Origin: SLJN01 sp964505385
GTDB lineage: Bacteria > Bacteroidota > Rhodothermia > Balneolales > Natronogracilivirgulaceae
Direction of reading: 5' to 3'
DNA length: 22,404 bases
Assembly (NCBI GenBank): GCA_964505385.1
Contig: CAZDIA010000038.1
Location: forward strand, 1 to 22,404
A model generated the notes under the pieces. It did not search any database. It saw only the letters and a list, made by a program, of their open reading frames with translations, and was not told where the DNA came from. The position numbers and the translations under genes were made by a program. Shown one piece after another: positions 1 through 9,400 of the stretch (positions are counted from its first letter, which is position 1; the number at the start of each line of letters is the position of its first letter).

Positions 1-2133
1 ATGCGGGATTTTGTCAAGCTGTTTTACGACCGCGCTCTCGATGCCGGCGCGGAACTGCCGCAACACCTTCTGATGTTCGGCAACGCGACATTTGATAATA
101 AGGGTGTGCTCACCGGTTCAAGGATGGAAAATCTGGTAATGACTTACCAAAGCCAGGAAAGCATTGACCGAATCGGCACCTTTGCCAGCGACGACTGGTT
201 TGCTCTGCTTGGCGACAATGAAGGAGAGTGGGGATCAACTCAGGAGCGTATCGATATGGGTGTGGGTCGGCTGCCTGTTCAAACTGAAGAAGAGGCCGCA
301 TTAATCATTGATAAAATCGAAGAGTATGAATCCATTGAAAACCGCGGTGACTGGCGCTCGGTATTTTCATTCTGGGCAGACGACGACCGCAGACCGGGTG
401 ATCGCAATGATGATGACTTGCACATACTTAATGCTGATATAGCATCGCAGGAAATCGACCGTGACGACACCGGCGTGCGGCTGGATAAAATTTATCAGAT
501 TGATTATCCCGAGGAAGTAACAGCGGCGGGTACACGGGTTCCGCAGGCAACTCAATCTATTATTGATCAATTCCACAACGGTGCTTTGGTTATGAATTTT
601 TCCGGCCATGGCAACGAGCGATGGCTCACCGATCAGCGGCTGTTCAGCATCGATGATATCCCCAGGCTTTCAAACCGGGAAAGGTTGCCTATCATGGTCA
701 CCGCAACCTGTGAATTCGGCCGGTATGATGACAATGAGCGTTACTCCGGCGCCGAGCAGCTGCTGCTCCATGATGAAGGAGGCGCCATTGCCGCATTGAC
801 AACCACCCGCGTTGTATTTACAAGCCGTTCACCCGGGGGCAACAATTTCGGTCTCAATATTGAACTCACCCGTGAAATGGTGCGACGCGACGATGATGGC
901 CGCCCGCAACGATTGGGAGACATCTTTTTTCATACCAAAAACACTACCTGGGGAGCTTCAGCCAACAACAGAAAATTTTCAATGTTGGGTGATCCTGCCA
1001 TGCGTATCGGGTTACCCGAAGACCAAATGGAGGTCACTCATATCAATGGAGTGCCGGTAGAAGAGCAGGAAACGCTTGAATTACGGGCACTTGATAAAAT
1101 TGAAGTTCGCGGTCGGGCGGTCTCCGGTAACCAACCCAATACTGCATTTTCCGGATTAACGACGCTTCGACTTTTTGATGCGGAAAGGTTTGTCTCCTAC
1201 CCTGCTGATCGCGATTGGATCCCCAATCGCTGTGACCTTCCCGGTTGCGGTTATTTTATTCAAAATGATATCCTCTTTAACGGCCAGTTCTCTACCGACA
1301 ATGGCGAATTTACAAGTGAGTTTGTTATCCCTAAAAACATCTCCTATTCTGAAGATCCCGGCCGAATCCACATGTACGCGTTGGGCCCGGATGGTGACGC
1401 GGTAGGTTCTTTTTCGAACTTTGTTATCAATGACAGAAATCCCGATGCCGAGGATGATGGTGAAGGTCCCGAACTGAATGTCTATCTCAATGATGAAAGT
1501 TTCTTCGACGGCGACATGGTAGGTGACAATCCCACGCTTTTGGTCAATCTTTTTGATCAGAGTGGTATCAATACTTCCGCCGGCGTGGGCCATGACCTGG
1601 TTGCCAATTTGCAGCGGGATGGTCAGGATAATCAGCAAACTTTTGTTCTGAATGATTTTTACCAAAGCGAGCTGGACGACTACCGGAGAGGCAACATAGA
1701 ATATCCGATATCAGATCTGCAGGAAGGTAGATATGAGTTAACCGTACGTGCCTGGGATGTATTCAATAATCCCGGAGAGGAAACCATCTCTTTCGAGGTG
1801 ATGCCAAGTGATGAGCTGGTAGTTCGTGATGTGTACAACTATCCCAATCCAATGAACAATTCAACAAAGTTTGTTTTTCAGCATAATCAAACGAATAATC
1901 CGTTAGATGTAATGATTCGGATATTTACACCTTCCGGATCACCTGTAGCAACATTAAATCGTGAAGGTGTGATACCTAACGACAATTTTGTACGAATCCC
2001 ATGGAATGGAATAGATGATGATGGCGACCGATTAGCTAATGGTACGTATATCTACCACATGAGAATACGGACCAACGATGGCAGTGAGTCCATGAGCACC
2101 GATCAAATTGAACGATTAGTAATTATACGTTAA
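1..2133 (+). CDS. porU: Type IX secretion system sortase PorU, C-terminal 710 residues (5' partial)
   Basis: PorU is the cell-surface cysteine peptidase of the T9SS. It cleaves the C-terminal sorting domain off secreted cargo and attaches the cargo to the surface. The frame is open from base 1, and the first residues (MRDFVKLFYDRA) match the inside of a C25 (gingipain-type) domain, so the ATG at base 1 is internal; known PorU proteins exceed 1100 residues. Counting from base 1, residues 1-340 are the peptidase domain, with the catalytic His in NFSGHGNE (His203) and the catalytic Cys in TATCEFG (Cys237). Ig-like beta-rich segments follow. Residues 606-710 form a FlgD/CTD-like domain that begins with YNYPNPM; PorU is known to keep its own CTD. 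porV follows after 47 bp, the same adjacency as in Porphyromonas and Flavobacterium. I am confident of the identity; the N-terminus lies outside the window. Confidence 0.93.
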   Translation: MRDFVKLFYDRALDAGAELPQHLLMFGNATFDNKGVLTGSRMENLVMTYQSQESIDRIGTFASDDWFALLGDNEGEWGSTQERIDMGVGRLPVQTEEEAALIIDKIEEYESIENRGDWRSVFSFWADDDRRPGDRNDDDLHILNADIASQEIDRDDTGVRLDKIYQIDYPEEVTAAGTRVPQATQSIIDQFHNGALVMNFSGHGNERWLTDQRLFSIDDIPRLSNRERLPIMVTATCEFGRYDDNERYSGAEQLLLHDEGGAIAALTTTRVVFTSRSPGGNNFGLNIELTREMVRRDDDGRPQRLGDIFFHTKNTTWGASANNRKFSMLGDPAMRIGLPEDQMEVTHINGVPVEEQETLELRALDKIEVRGRAVSGNQPNTAFSGLTTLRLFDAERFVSYPADRDWIPNRCDLPGCGYFIQNDILFNGQFSTDNGEFTSEFVIPKNISYSEDPGRIHMYALGPDGDAVGSFSNFVINDRNPDAEDDGEGPELNVYLNDESFFDGDMVGDNPTLLVNLFDQSGINTSAGVGHDLVANLQRDGQDNQQTFVLNDFYQSELDDYRRGNIEYPISDLQEGRYELTVRAWDVFNNPGEETISFEVMPSDELVVRDVYNYPNPMNNSTKFVFQHNQTNNPLDVMIRIFTPSGSPVATLNREGVIPNDNFVRIPWNGIDDDGDRLANGTYIYHMRIRTNDGSESMSTDQIERLVIIR

Positions 2134-2181
2134 TTTTAAAATAAGAAGTAACTTCTAAATAACACCAATATCCATAGCACT

Positions 2182-3297
2182 ATGAAAAAGCTAACTCAAA
2201 AAGTTCTGATCCTCACATTCGCGGCTTTAATTGCGGGTATATTCAGCACGGATTCGGCGAAAGCACAACCGGGCTTAACGGCTGTTCCTTTCCTTCAAAT
2301 TGAACCCGACTCCAGAATGGCCAGTATGGGTAATACAGGAGTAGGATTTGTTGATAATTCACACGCTGTATTCTGGAACCCGGCCGGACTTGCTTTCCAG
2401 GAAGGACATGAAGCGAGTTTAACGCACGCCAACTGGCTGCCTAACTTCGACACCGATATGTTCTACGATTATTTGGTTGGCAAATATGATGTTGAAGGGC
2501 TTGGACCGATTGGGGGACATATCACCTTCTTTAACCTTGGAGAACAAACCCGCACGGATGAAGGTGGTAATCACATGGGTACTTTCCGGAGCTATGAAGT
2601 TGCCACCGGACTCTCCTACGGGCATAAACTAACCGAAAACTGGGCAGTAGGAACCGGATTAAGATTTATATACAGTAATCTCACTCCCACTATGGAAGTC
2701 GGCGGCCAGGAGACACAGGACGGAGTTAGCGTCGGACTTGACCTCGCAACAATGTATAAATCTAATTATTTCAATGTCGGAGGTCGTAACGCACAATTTG
2801 GATTTGGTGCAAATCTATCCAATATTGGTCCTCACGTTCAATACGCTGATGAGGAGCAGGCAGATCCGCTGCCTACAACGCTTCGGGTTGGCTGGAGCTA
2901 TAAAATGGAACTTGACAGCCAGGGATACAACACCTTGCGTATCGCCAACGATTATTCAAAGATCATGGCGCGACGTAACGATGATCAAACCGCTATGAAT
3001 CCCTTAGAGGCGCTCGTTAATTCCTGGGATACCGTTACTACCCAGGACGATGCAGAATTAACATTAGCCGAGCAAGTTGTTATTGGAGCAGGTCTGGAAT
3101 ACTGGTACGACAACTTATTCGCCCTCCGTACCGGTTACTTTTACGAACACCCTGACAATGGTGCCCGTGAATTTTTGTCCTTCGGTGCCGGTCTGAGATA
3201 TAGCATAGTTGGCGTTGACTTCAGCTATATCTACCCGCTCGAAGAAGATCACCCACTTGCCGATACAATACGTCTTACTGCAATGGTGAACTTCTAA
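2182..3297 (+). CDS. porV: Type IX secretion system outer membrane protein PorV (LptO)
   Basis: PorV is an outer-membrane beta-barrel that shuttles T9SS cargo from the translocon to the PorU attachment complex. The 371-residue product starts with a signal peptide (MKKLTQKVLILTFAALIAG, cleavage expected after AKA near residue 28). The mature start then shows the family signature: FLQIEPDSRMASMGNTGVG, then AVFWNPAGLA and a segment containing HANWLPNF. The rest is amphipathic beta-strand sequence that ends in an aromatic residue (TAMVNF), as expected for a BAM-inserted barrel. The length is close to the roughly 390 residues of the Porphyromonas protein. It sits between porU (47 bp upstream) and the M6-like cargo gene (21 bp downstream), so the machine and a putative substrate appear co-transcribed. 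There is no clear Shine-Dalgarno sequence; the start is set by the signal peptide. Confidence 0.95.
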   Translation: MKKLTQKVLILTFAALIAGIFSTDSAKAQPGLTAVPFLQIEPDSRMASMGNTGVGFVDNSHAVFWNPAGLAFQEGHEASLTHANWLPNFDTDMFYDYLVGKYDVEGLGPIGGHITFFNLGEQTRTDEGGNHMGTFRSYEVATGLSYGHKLTENWAVGTGLRFIYSNLTPTMEVGGQETQDGVSVGLDLATMYKSNYFNVGGRNAQFGFGANLSNIGPHVQYADEEQADPLPTTLRVGWSYKMELDSQGYNTLRIANDYSKIMARRNDDQTAMNPLEALVNSWDTVTTQDDAELTLAEQVVIGAGLEYWYDNLFALRTGYFYEHPDNGAREFLSFGAGLRYSIVGVDFSYIYPLEEDHPLADTIRLTAMVNF

Positions 3298-3318
3298 TTC
3301 CGGCCGGCAATATTGTTG

Positions 3319-6300
3319 ATGAAACCTTTTCTTAGTGCTTGCAGGAGCACGGCCTCCACAGCCGTGCTCCTTCTTTTTATCCTATCACTCATCCTGGCAG
3401 GGTTGCAATCCTCACATGCGGCTTTTCCTGATCCTCCCCAGCGGGCTCACGGGAAAATTAACATCGTCGCGGTCATGGTTGAATTCGAACCGGAAGAAAA
3501 CCGCTTCACCTCCGGGGATGGCACTTTCCAACTTGATTATCTTGACCGTGATGATATCGTGATTGACCCTCTACCTCATAATCGTGAATACTTTGAATCA
3601 CACCTTGAATTCGCCCGAAACTATTTCGAGCGGGTTTCAAACGGCAATCTTGAGGTAGAGTACGAAGTGCTGCCCGAAGTCGTCCGGGTAGACGGCGTGA
3701 TGGCTGATTACGCTCCCATCGGCGAAGATGATGATGAAAATTTTAAGCTTGCTGAACTCGCCCGCGACGCCTGGTCTGAAGTAGCTGAAACCGGTCAGGC
3801 TGATCTGTCCGGTTACGACGCCGATAACACCATGTTTATCGTGTTTCATGCCGGTGCAGGAAGGGATCTTGAATTGCTTGGAACTACTCTGGATAAAACC
3901 CCTCAGGATATTCCCTCCGTCTACCTTGGAGAAGACGCGCTCTCCCGCCTCCTTGATGATCCGCAATTTGATGGATTCGCTGTGGATGATTCCGGTACCA
4001 GGATTAAAAATACCGCAATTTTACCTCAAACCCAGTCTCGTGCCGGTGAAGATATTGAGCAGCAAGAATTTGTGCTTGAGCTTTCAATCAACGGCATATT
4101 AACAGCAAACGTGGGAAGCTTCATAGGCCTGCCCGATCTGTTTAATACCGACACCGGCGAATCCGGCATCGGACGGTTCGGCCTCATGGACGGCGCCTCC
4201 ATATTCTCCTACCGCGGAATGTTCCCCCCCGAACCATCCGCATGGGAGAAAAAATACCTTGGCTGGCTGGAAGCGGATGACATCGATCTGCACGATGAAG
4301 ACGAATGGGACCTGCCGGCTGTGAGTCTGCGTGAAGATCGATCTCTAAAGCGTTATAACATCTCATCAGACGAGTATTTTCTGCTGGAAAACCGCCATCG
4401 TGACCCTCAAAGTGATGGAGTCACAGTTACCGTTCGAACACCGGACGGCGAATTAGTAGATCACCATTTCGATAATGAAGAAGAACGGTTTGATCCGTTT
4501 GATGACTCCGATTACGATGAAATCCTTGAGCCCGGGGTTGTAGTTGATGTTTCAAACTTTGACTGGAGCCTCCCCGGCGGTATTGATATTGTGGAAGAGG
4601 ATGACGTCGATGTAGCGGAAGGGCGCGAGTTAAATGGCGGTATATTAATCTGGCAGATAGATGAGTCGGTTATCCGCCGGAAAATCGACGATAACGAAGT
4701 AAATGCCGACTCAGAACGGCGCGGGGTAAACCTGATTGAAGCAGACGGCGCCCAGGATATCGGCCGCCCTATCAGTGACACCGATGACTCACGGTTCCTG
4801 CAGGGGCACGCCTTCGATTTCTGGTGGGAAGGCAATGATTTCACCGTCATCACCCAGCAGAGGGATAGCATCGTGGTTTACGAAAACCGCTTTGGCCCGG
4901 ACACCCAGCCCAAAGCCAAAACAGCATCCGGCAGCCCTGTTCCAATCGAGTTTTATGATTTTTCCGATAACATCCCTAATGCCTCCTTCCGTCTGAGAAG
5001 TGCTCAAAGCGACTTATACACACGCAATCGACTTGATGCGGATCTTGGCGACATTGAAACCATAACTTCTGACGATCGCGCCCACACCTGGCCGCTGTCA
5101 CTCGACGCATACACAATTGATGCTGATACCTCATTAATTATCCCCGGTAAAAACGGACTCCGAACCGTAACCTACTCTAATGACCAGCCTCAAGTTCAGG
5201 ATATAAACCTGCCTAACAGCAATCAGCCGCTGCTGACAGACAATGAGTTGATTACCTCAACCTATGGCGAAGAGCCCCCGAATAAAATTTCGGGATGGAT
5301 CTTCCAAAACAGTGAATGGACACCGACTTATTCTGTTGAGGATGATTTCCCTATTCCGGCACTTATCAGCAAAGAGCCGGATCGACCGGAACTTTTTATT
5401 GACGGAACCAACATCATTTTTGATGAGGACGAACAGGCTACATTGGGAGACCGGGATGTGCAGCGTTCTGCTCAGCTCAACGGAATTCAACTGGAAACCA
5501 ATGGCAGCCAGATATTTCTACCTGAACAGAACACGATAAACTTATCTCCGGATTATCGCGAGAGTGAGCGAATATATGTTGGCGGTCTTCGGGAAACCCA
5601 GCCCGGCTTTTTTCTTATGACCGATTACAATCTCGATCGCATTAACCTGGCAGAAGGAGAACTGGAAAGCTGGATCCGGGATACCGAATTTAATCAACCT
5701 GCTCTGGTTGATTTCAATGAAGATGGCAATATTGATGCATTATATGTTGATCGTGATAGGAACAAACTTAATGCCCGCAATCAAAAAGGCGCAACCCTCG
5801 ACAACTTTCCCGTATCAGCACCGAAAGATTATCAGTTTGTAGGCACACCGCTTATTGCGGATATTACCGGAAACAATTCTAAAGAACTGCTGCTAACAGT
5901 GCAGGATGAATACAGCATCGAAATCATCGCTTACGATAACAATCTGAGGAGAATCAGAGATGAATTCCCCCTGTTCGTCGGTGCGGTAAATGATAAAGAA
6001 GATGTGCCCGTTCACCCTGTATTCTTTGATAATACTCTGCTTGCGATAAGCCATCATGGTGATATTACGACCTGGACATTTTCGGATGCCGGAGAAATCA
6101 TGTGGCGCGGACCATACGGTGAGTTTGATTTGAATAAAATTGTTTCCCACCAGACAAGCGGCGAACAGGCCGAACCTCATGCCAGCCTCCTCAACAACGA
6201 TGAAACATACAACTGGCCCAATCCGGCAGATGATCACACTCATATCCGGTTTGAAACCTCACAATCTGCAAGAGTTTCTGTACAGATAGCCAATATGAGC

Positions 6301-6465
6301 GGAACAGTAGTTTATGAGGATGATTTTGAATCGAGCGGAGGTATGCCTGAAGATATTCAGATAAACACCTCATCCTGGGGAAGCGGAGTTTATTTCGGCA
6401 AGGTAGAAGCCAGAAATGGTGGCAACCGGGAGTCAAAAATGATTAAAATTGTAGTTCAACATTGA
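3319..6465 (+). CDS. Secreted M6-metalloprotease-like protein lacking HExxH (probable pseudoprotease) with T9SS type A sorting domain
   Basis: A 1048-residue secreted protein. TTG codons at 3313 and 3316 are in frame, but the ATG at 3319 gives a normal signal peptide (hydrophobic residues about 14-30, cleavage near SSHAA). Residues 45-320 resemble the M6 (immune inhibitor A-like) peptidase fold: VAVMVEFEP, then NYFERVSNGNLEVEYEV, then GLPDLFNTDTG and FGLMDG. The position of the zinc motif HExGH reads ANVGS (residues 263-267), so both zinc His residues and the catalytic Glu are gone, while the third-ligand Asp273 of GLPD and the Met-turn-like Met290 remain. The C-terminal half is beta-rich, with an FG-GAP-like calcium motif (DFNEDGNIDALY, about 798-809). 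Residues 960-1048 are a T9SS type A sorting domain (YNWPNPADD to KIVVQH). It is probably exported and surface-attached by the neighbouring PorU/PorV. The substrate or binding role is unknown. Its TGA overlaps the next ATG (TGATG). Confidence 0.82.
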   Translation: MKPFLSACRSTASTAVLLLFILSLILAGLQSSHAAFPDPPQRAHGKINIVAVMVEFEPEENRFTSGDGTFQLDYLDRDDIVIDPLPHNREYFESHLEFARNYFERVSNGNLEVEYEVLPEVVRVDGVMADYAPIGEDDDENFKLAELARDAWSEVAETGQADLSGYDADNTMFIVFHAGAGRDLELLGTTLDKTPQDIPSVYLGEDALSRLLDDPQFDGFAVDDSGTRIKNTAILPQTQSRAGEDIEQQEFVLELSINGILTANVGSFIGLPDLFNTDTGESGIGRFGLMDGASIFSYRGMFPPEPSAWEKKYLGWLEADDIDLHDEDEWDLPAVSLREDRSLKRYNISSDEYFLLENRHRDPQSDGVTVTVRTPDGELVDHHFDNEEERFDPFDDSDYDEILEPGVVVDVSNFDWSLPGGIDIVEEDDVDVAEGRELNGGILIWQIDESVIRRKIDDNEVNADSERRGVNLIEADGAQDIGRPISDTDDSRFLQGHAFDFWWEGNDFTVITQQRDSIVVYENRFGPDTQPKAKTASGSPVPIEFYDFSDNIPNASFRLRSAQSDLYTRNRLDADLGDIETITSDDRAHTWPLSLDAYTIDADTSLIIPGKNGLRTVTYSNDQPQVQDINLPNSNQPLLTDNELITSTYGEEPPNKISGWIFQNSEWTPTYSVEDDFPIPALISKEPDRPELFIDGTNIIFDEDEQATLGDRDVQRSAQLNGIQLETNGSQIFLPEQNTINLSPDYRESERIYVGGLRETQPGFFLMTDYNLDRINLAEGELESWIRDTEFNQPALVDFNEDGNIDALYVDRDRNKLNARNQKGATLDNFPVSAPKDYQFVGTPLIADITGNNSKELLLTVQDEYSIEIIAYDNNLRRIRDEFPLFVGAVNDKEDVPVHPVFFDNTLLAISHHGDITTWTFSDAGEIMWRGPYGEFDLNKIVSHQTSGEQAEPHASLLNNDETYNWPNPADDHTHIRFETSQSARVSVQIANMSGTVVYEDDFESSGGMPEDIQINTSSWGSGVYFGKVEARNGGNRESKMIKIVVQH

Positions 6466-9400
6466 TGAAGAGCAGTTACAGAAATATCCTTGCTATTTTG
6501 ATGCCTCTGGTGGCAGTACCTTTCCTGCTGCCGCCCAACATAATAGCACAGGAAAACCCTGCATTTTACAACTTCCCTCATAACCACCTGGATTGGTATA
6601 CCATAGAAAGCGATCATTTTCTGGTGCATTATCAGGAAGGAAATGATCGTCCCGCCCAGGTAGCTTCGCGGATCTCAGAAGAAATCTATCAACCTATCAC
6701 GTCATTTTATGAATATGAACCGGATCAGAAAATCAGCATTGTGCTTACTGACCGTGAAGATTTTGGCAACGGCGCCGCCTTCTTCTTTGACAACAAAATT
6801 GAGATCTGGCTTCCTGCACTGGATACCCCTCTAAGGGGCACTCATAATTGGATGCGCAATGTGCTAACTCATGAATTCACCCATATTATACAGCTTCAGG
6901 CATCCAAAAAAACAAGTCGCAACCACCCTGCCACATACTTGCAATGGCTTGGCTATGATGAAGTAAGACGCCCCGATGTACTTTACGATTTTCCCTCAAC
7001 CTTTCTCTCCTACCCCCTTTCGACCATAACCATGCCTGCCTGGCTCGCTGAAGGCACCGCACAATACATGACCGAAGAGATCACCTATGATGACTGGGAT
7101 AACATCAGGGATATGATATTTCGCACCAGGATTCTGGATGAAAACCAGCACAGTCTCGAAGCGATGGGCACCTTCAGTTCCAAAAATGCGCTGGAACGCG
7201 AGTTGGTCTATAACATGGGATTTAATTTCACAAAATATTTGGCTGACCGGTTCGGCCCCGAAATTATCCCGGATATTACCAGAGAGTTTTCCGATCGGCG
7301 CCTGCACGATGTTAACCGGGCTATTGATCGAGCTACCGGATACGAAGGTAATGAGGTTTATGACCAGTGGATTGCAGAGATGTCTGAGCATTATGAAAAT
7401 CAGATAAGTGATGTCTCCGAAACCCCTGAAAAATTAATTGAAGAGGGCGGCTACTTTAATCTCTACCCCAGATTCTCTCCTGACGGCGACGAGATCGGCT
7501 ACATTACAAACCGGGAAATTTTCAATACACTTGTGATCGAAAGTGATGAAAATAATGATCAAACAGCCGAGCTGAATGTGGGCCCCATTTTAGCATCGGA
7601 ACACCATCAACATTCGAATCACGATCACCATCAGGCCCGGGGTATGATGTGCCATGTTTCATCTGATGAAATTCGCCGGATCAATCATGCGTGGGACTTC
7701 TCACCTTCCGGAGATTCACTTGTATTCAGCAAACATAACCTGAACAAATACGGTGAAAACTACCGGGATTTACACATTTACGATCGTGAGGAAGAAGAAA
7801 CCCGCCAGCTCACCGAAAGCAAACGGCTGACGCATCCTTCCTGGAGTCCCGGAGGCCGATGGATTGCAGCCATGCAAATTGAGGATGGCTCCTCCAATCT
7901 GGTGCTTTATGATATCCACAACGACACTTTGAAAACAGCCTATCGCCACGACCGTGGCCAGCAAGTATATGAGCCGGCCTGGCATCCGGATGAAGAAACT
8001 ATCTATATCCCTTACAGCAACCTGGATCATCGCGGAATTTACCGCTTTCGGCCTTTCGATAGTGATACGGAACTAAGCGAAATATTTGTATCTGAAGAAG
8101 CTGATTTCCGTGATCCTCATATAGATCAGGATGGACAATATTTGTATTTCAGCAGCGACCGTACCGGTATTTTCAATATATATCGTAAATCACTTGATGA
8201 CGGCAGTGTTGAGCAAATTACCGATGTGATCGGCGGAGCCTTTATGCCTGTAGAAAGAAACGGAAAACTGTTGTACGCCTCTTATCATTCCGAAGGATAC
8301 CGCATTGCCTCAATGGAACTAAGCGAAGGTTTGCTTGCATCCGTTGATCTTTCAACAGAATCTACAGGAACCGGCAACCCCGCGCAAGATGGTAATAACC
8401 CCATTTCTGCAGAGTTGGCTGCCGGTACATCATTCGATCTAAACCGGTTTGATGATACCGACTTAGGCAACCTTGAAGCAGATGCACACGCATCGGCCGA
8501 TACCGGAAGCTATGCATTTCAAATACCTACCCGCGGACAATCCTCCGACCGTCAACTCTATTCCTATGAAGAAACCTTCACTTCATTTAATATCCTACCG
8601 GTTCTTCGCTTTGATAATTACTCTCAACTTCACGGTCCTAATCGTTCTTTATTAACGGAAGGACAATTTGGACGTCTGGGTGAAAACTTGTGGCGTGACA
8701 GCAAAATCGGGTTCTACCTCTCCTCCTTTGAGATGCGTGATCGCTTTAATTTTTTCGGCGGCATAATGGTAGGTCCAGGCTCCCGCGGCGCTGACGGCAT
8801 TGGCGATTTCTTTGCTCCGGGAAGATTAATCAACCTCGACCGGGACGCTTTTCTCACAGTTGAATACACGGGACTTCCATTTATTGAGCGTCGGTGGAAC
8901 CCTACGATTTCAGTTACCGGATTTAATATCCGCAGAAATGTAGAAGACGGCTTGTCGGTTGAAGATTTCCCATGTACCGGGTGTATGCCGGATACGACCC
9001 ACACTGATATCGCATACGATATGTTTGAGCTGGAAGTGAAGTTAATGAGTAAAATCAATCAGAATAATTTGATTGAATTAACCTATACCCACAGCCCGTA
9101 TCGCGTTAGTACCGAATCGTTTTTTATGAATGAATTTCAACAAGAAGTTGACGGCACTACTTCGCGATATTTTATCGGAAACACATTCTCTACAGCCTGG
9201 CACCTCGATGCTGAAATACCTTATCGAAACAGTGATATCGCCCCGCTTGGATTGACTTCGGAGGTTCGCTACAGTTACCAACCCAGTCGTCTGCTGGATA
9301 ATTATACCGTGCGGGACGGTACACTCGTGCCGGAATACGATTACTTTGATAACCATAGTGTTGAACTTGATGCGAGATACGGATTTATCTTCGCGGATCA

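Noticed and set aside
1156..1665. 169-codon open frame on the minus strand inside porU
   Set aside because: It lies wholly antisense to the well-supported PorU coding sequence and its translation resembles no family I know; it is a by-product of codon bias.
3313..3318. TTG codons as start of the M6-like gene
   Set aside because: The ATG at 3319 directly follows and gives the same signal peptide; TTG offers no advantage.
4840..5000. Possible frameshift or gene break in the middle of the M6-like gene, prompted by the change from protease-like to propeller-like sequence
   Set aside because: The frame is continuous from the signal peptide to the sorting domain; the change is a domain boundary.
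6462..6464. TTG as start of the peptidase-propeller fusion gene
   Set aside because: The ATG at 6465 forms a TGATG overlap with the upstream stop, a common coupling arrangement, and gives the same signal peptide.
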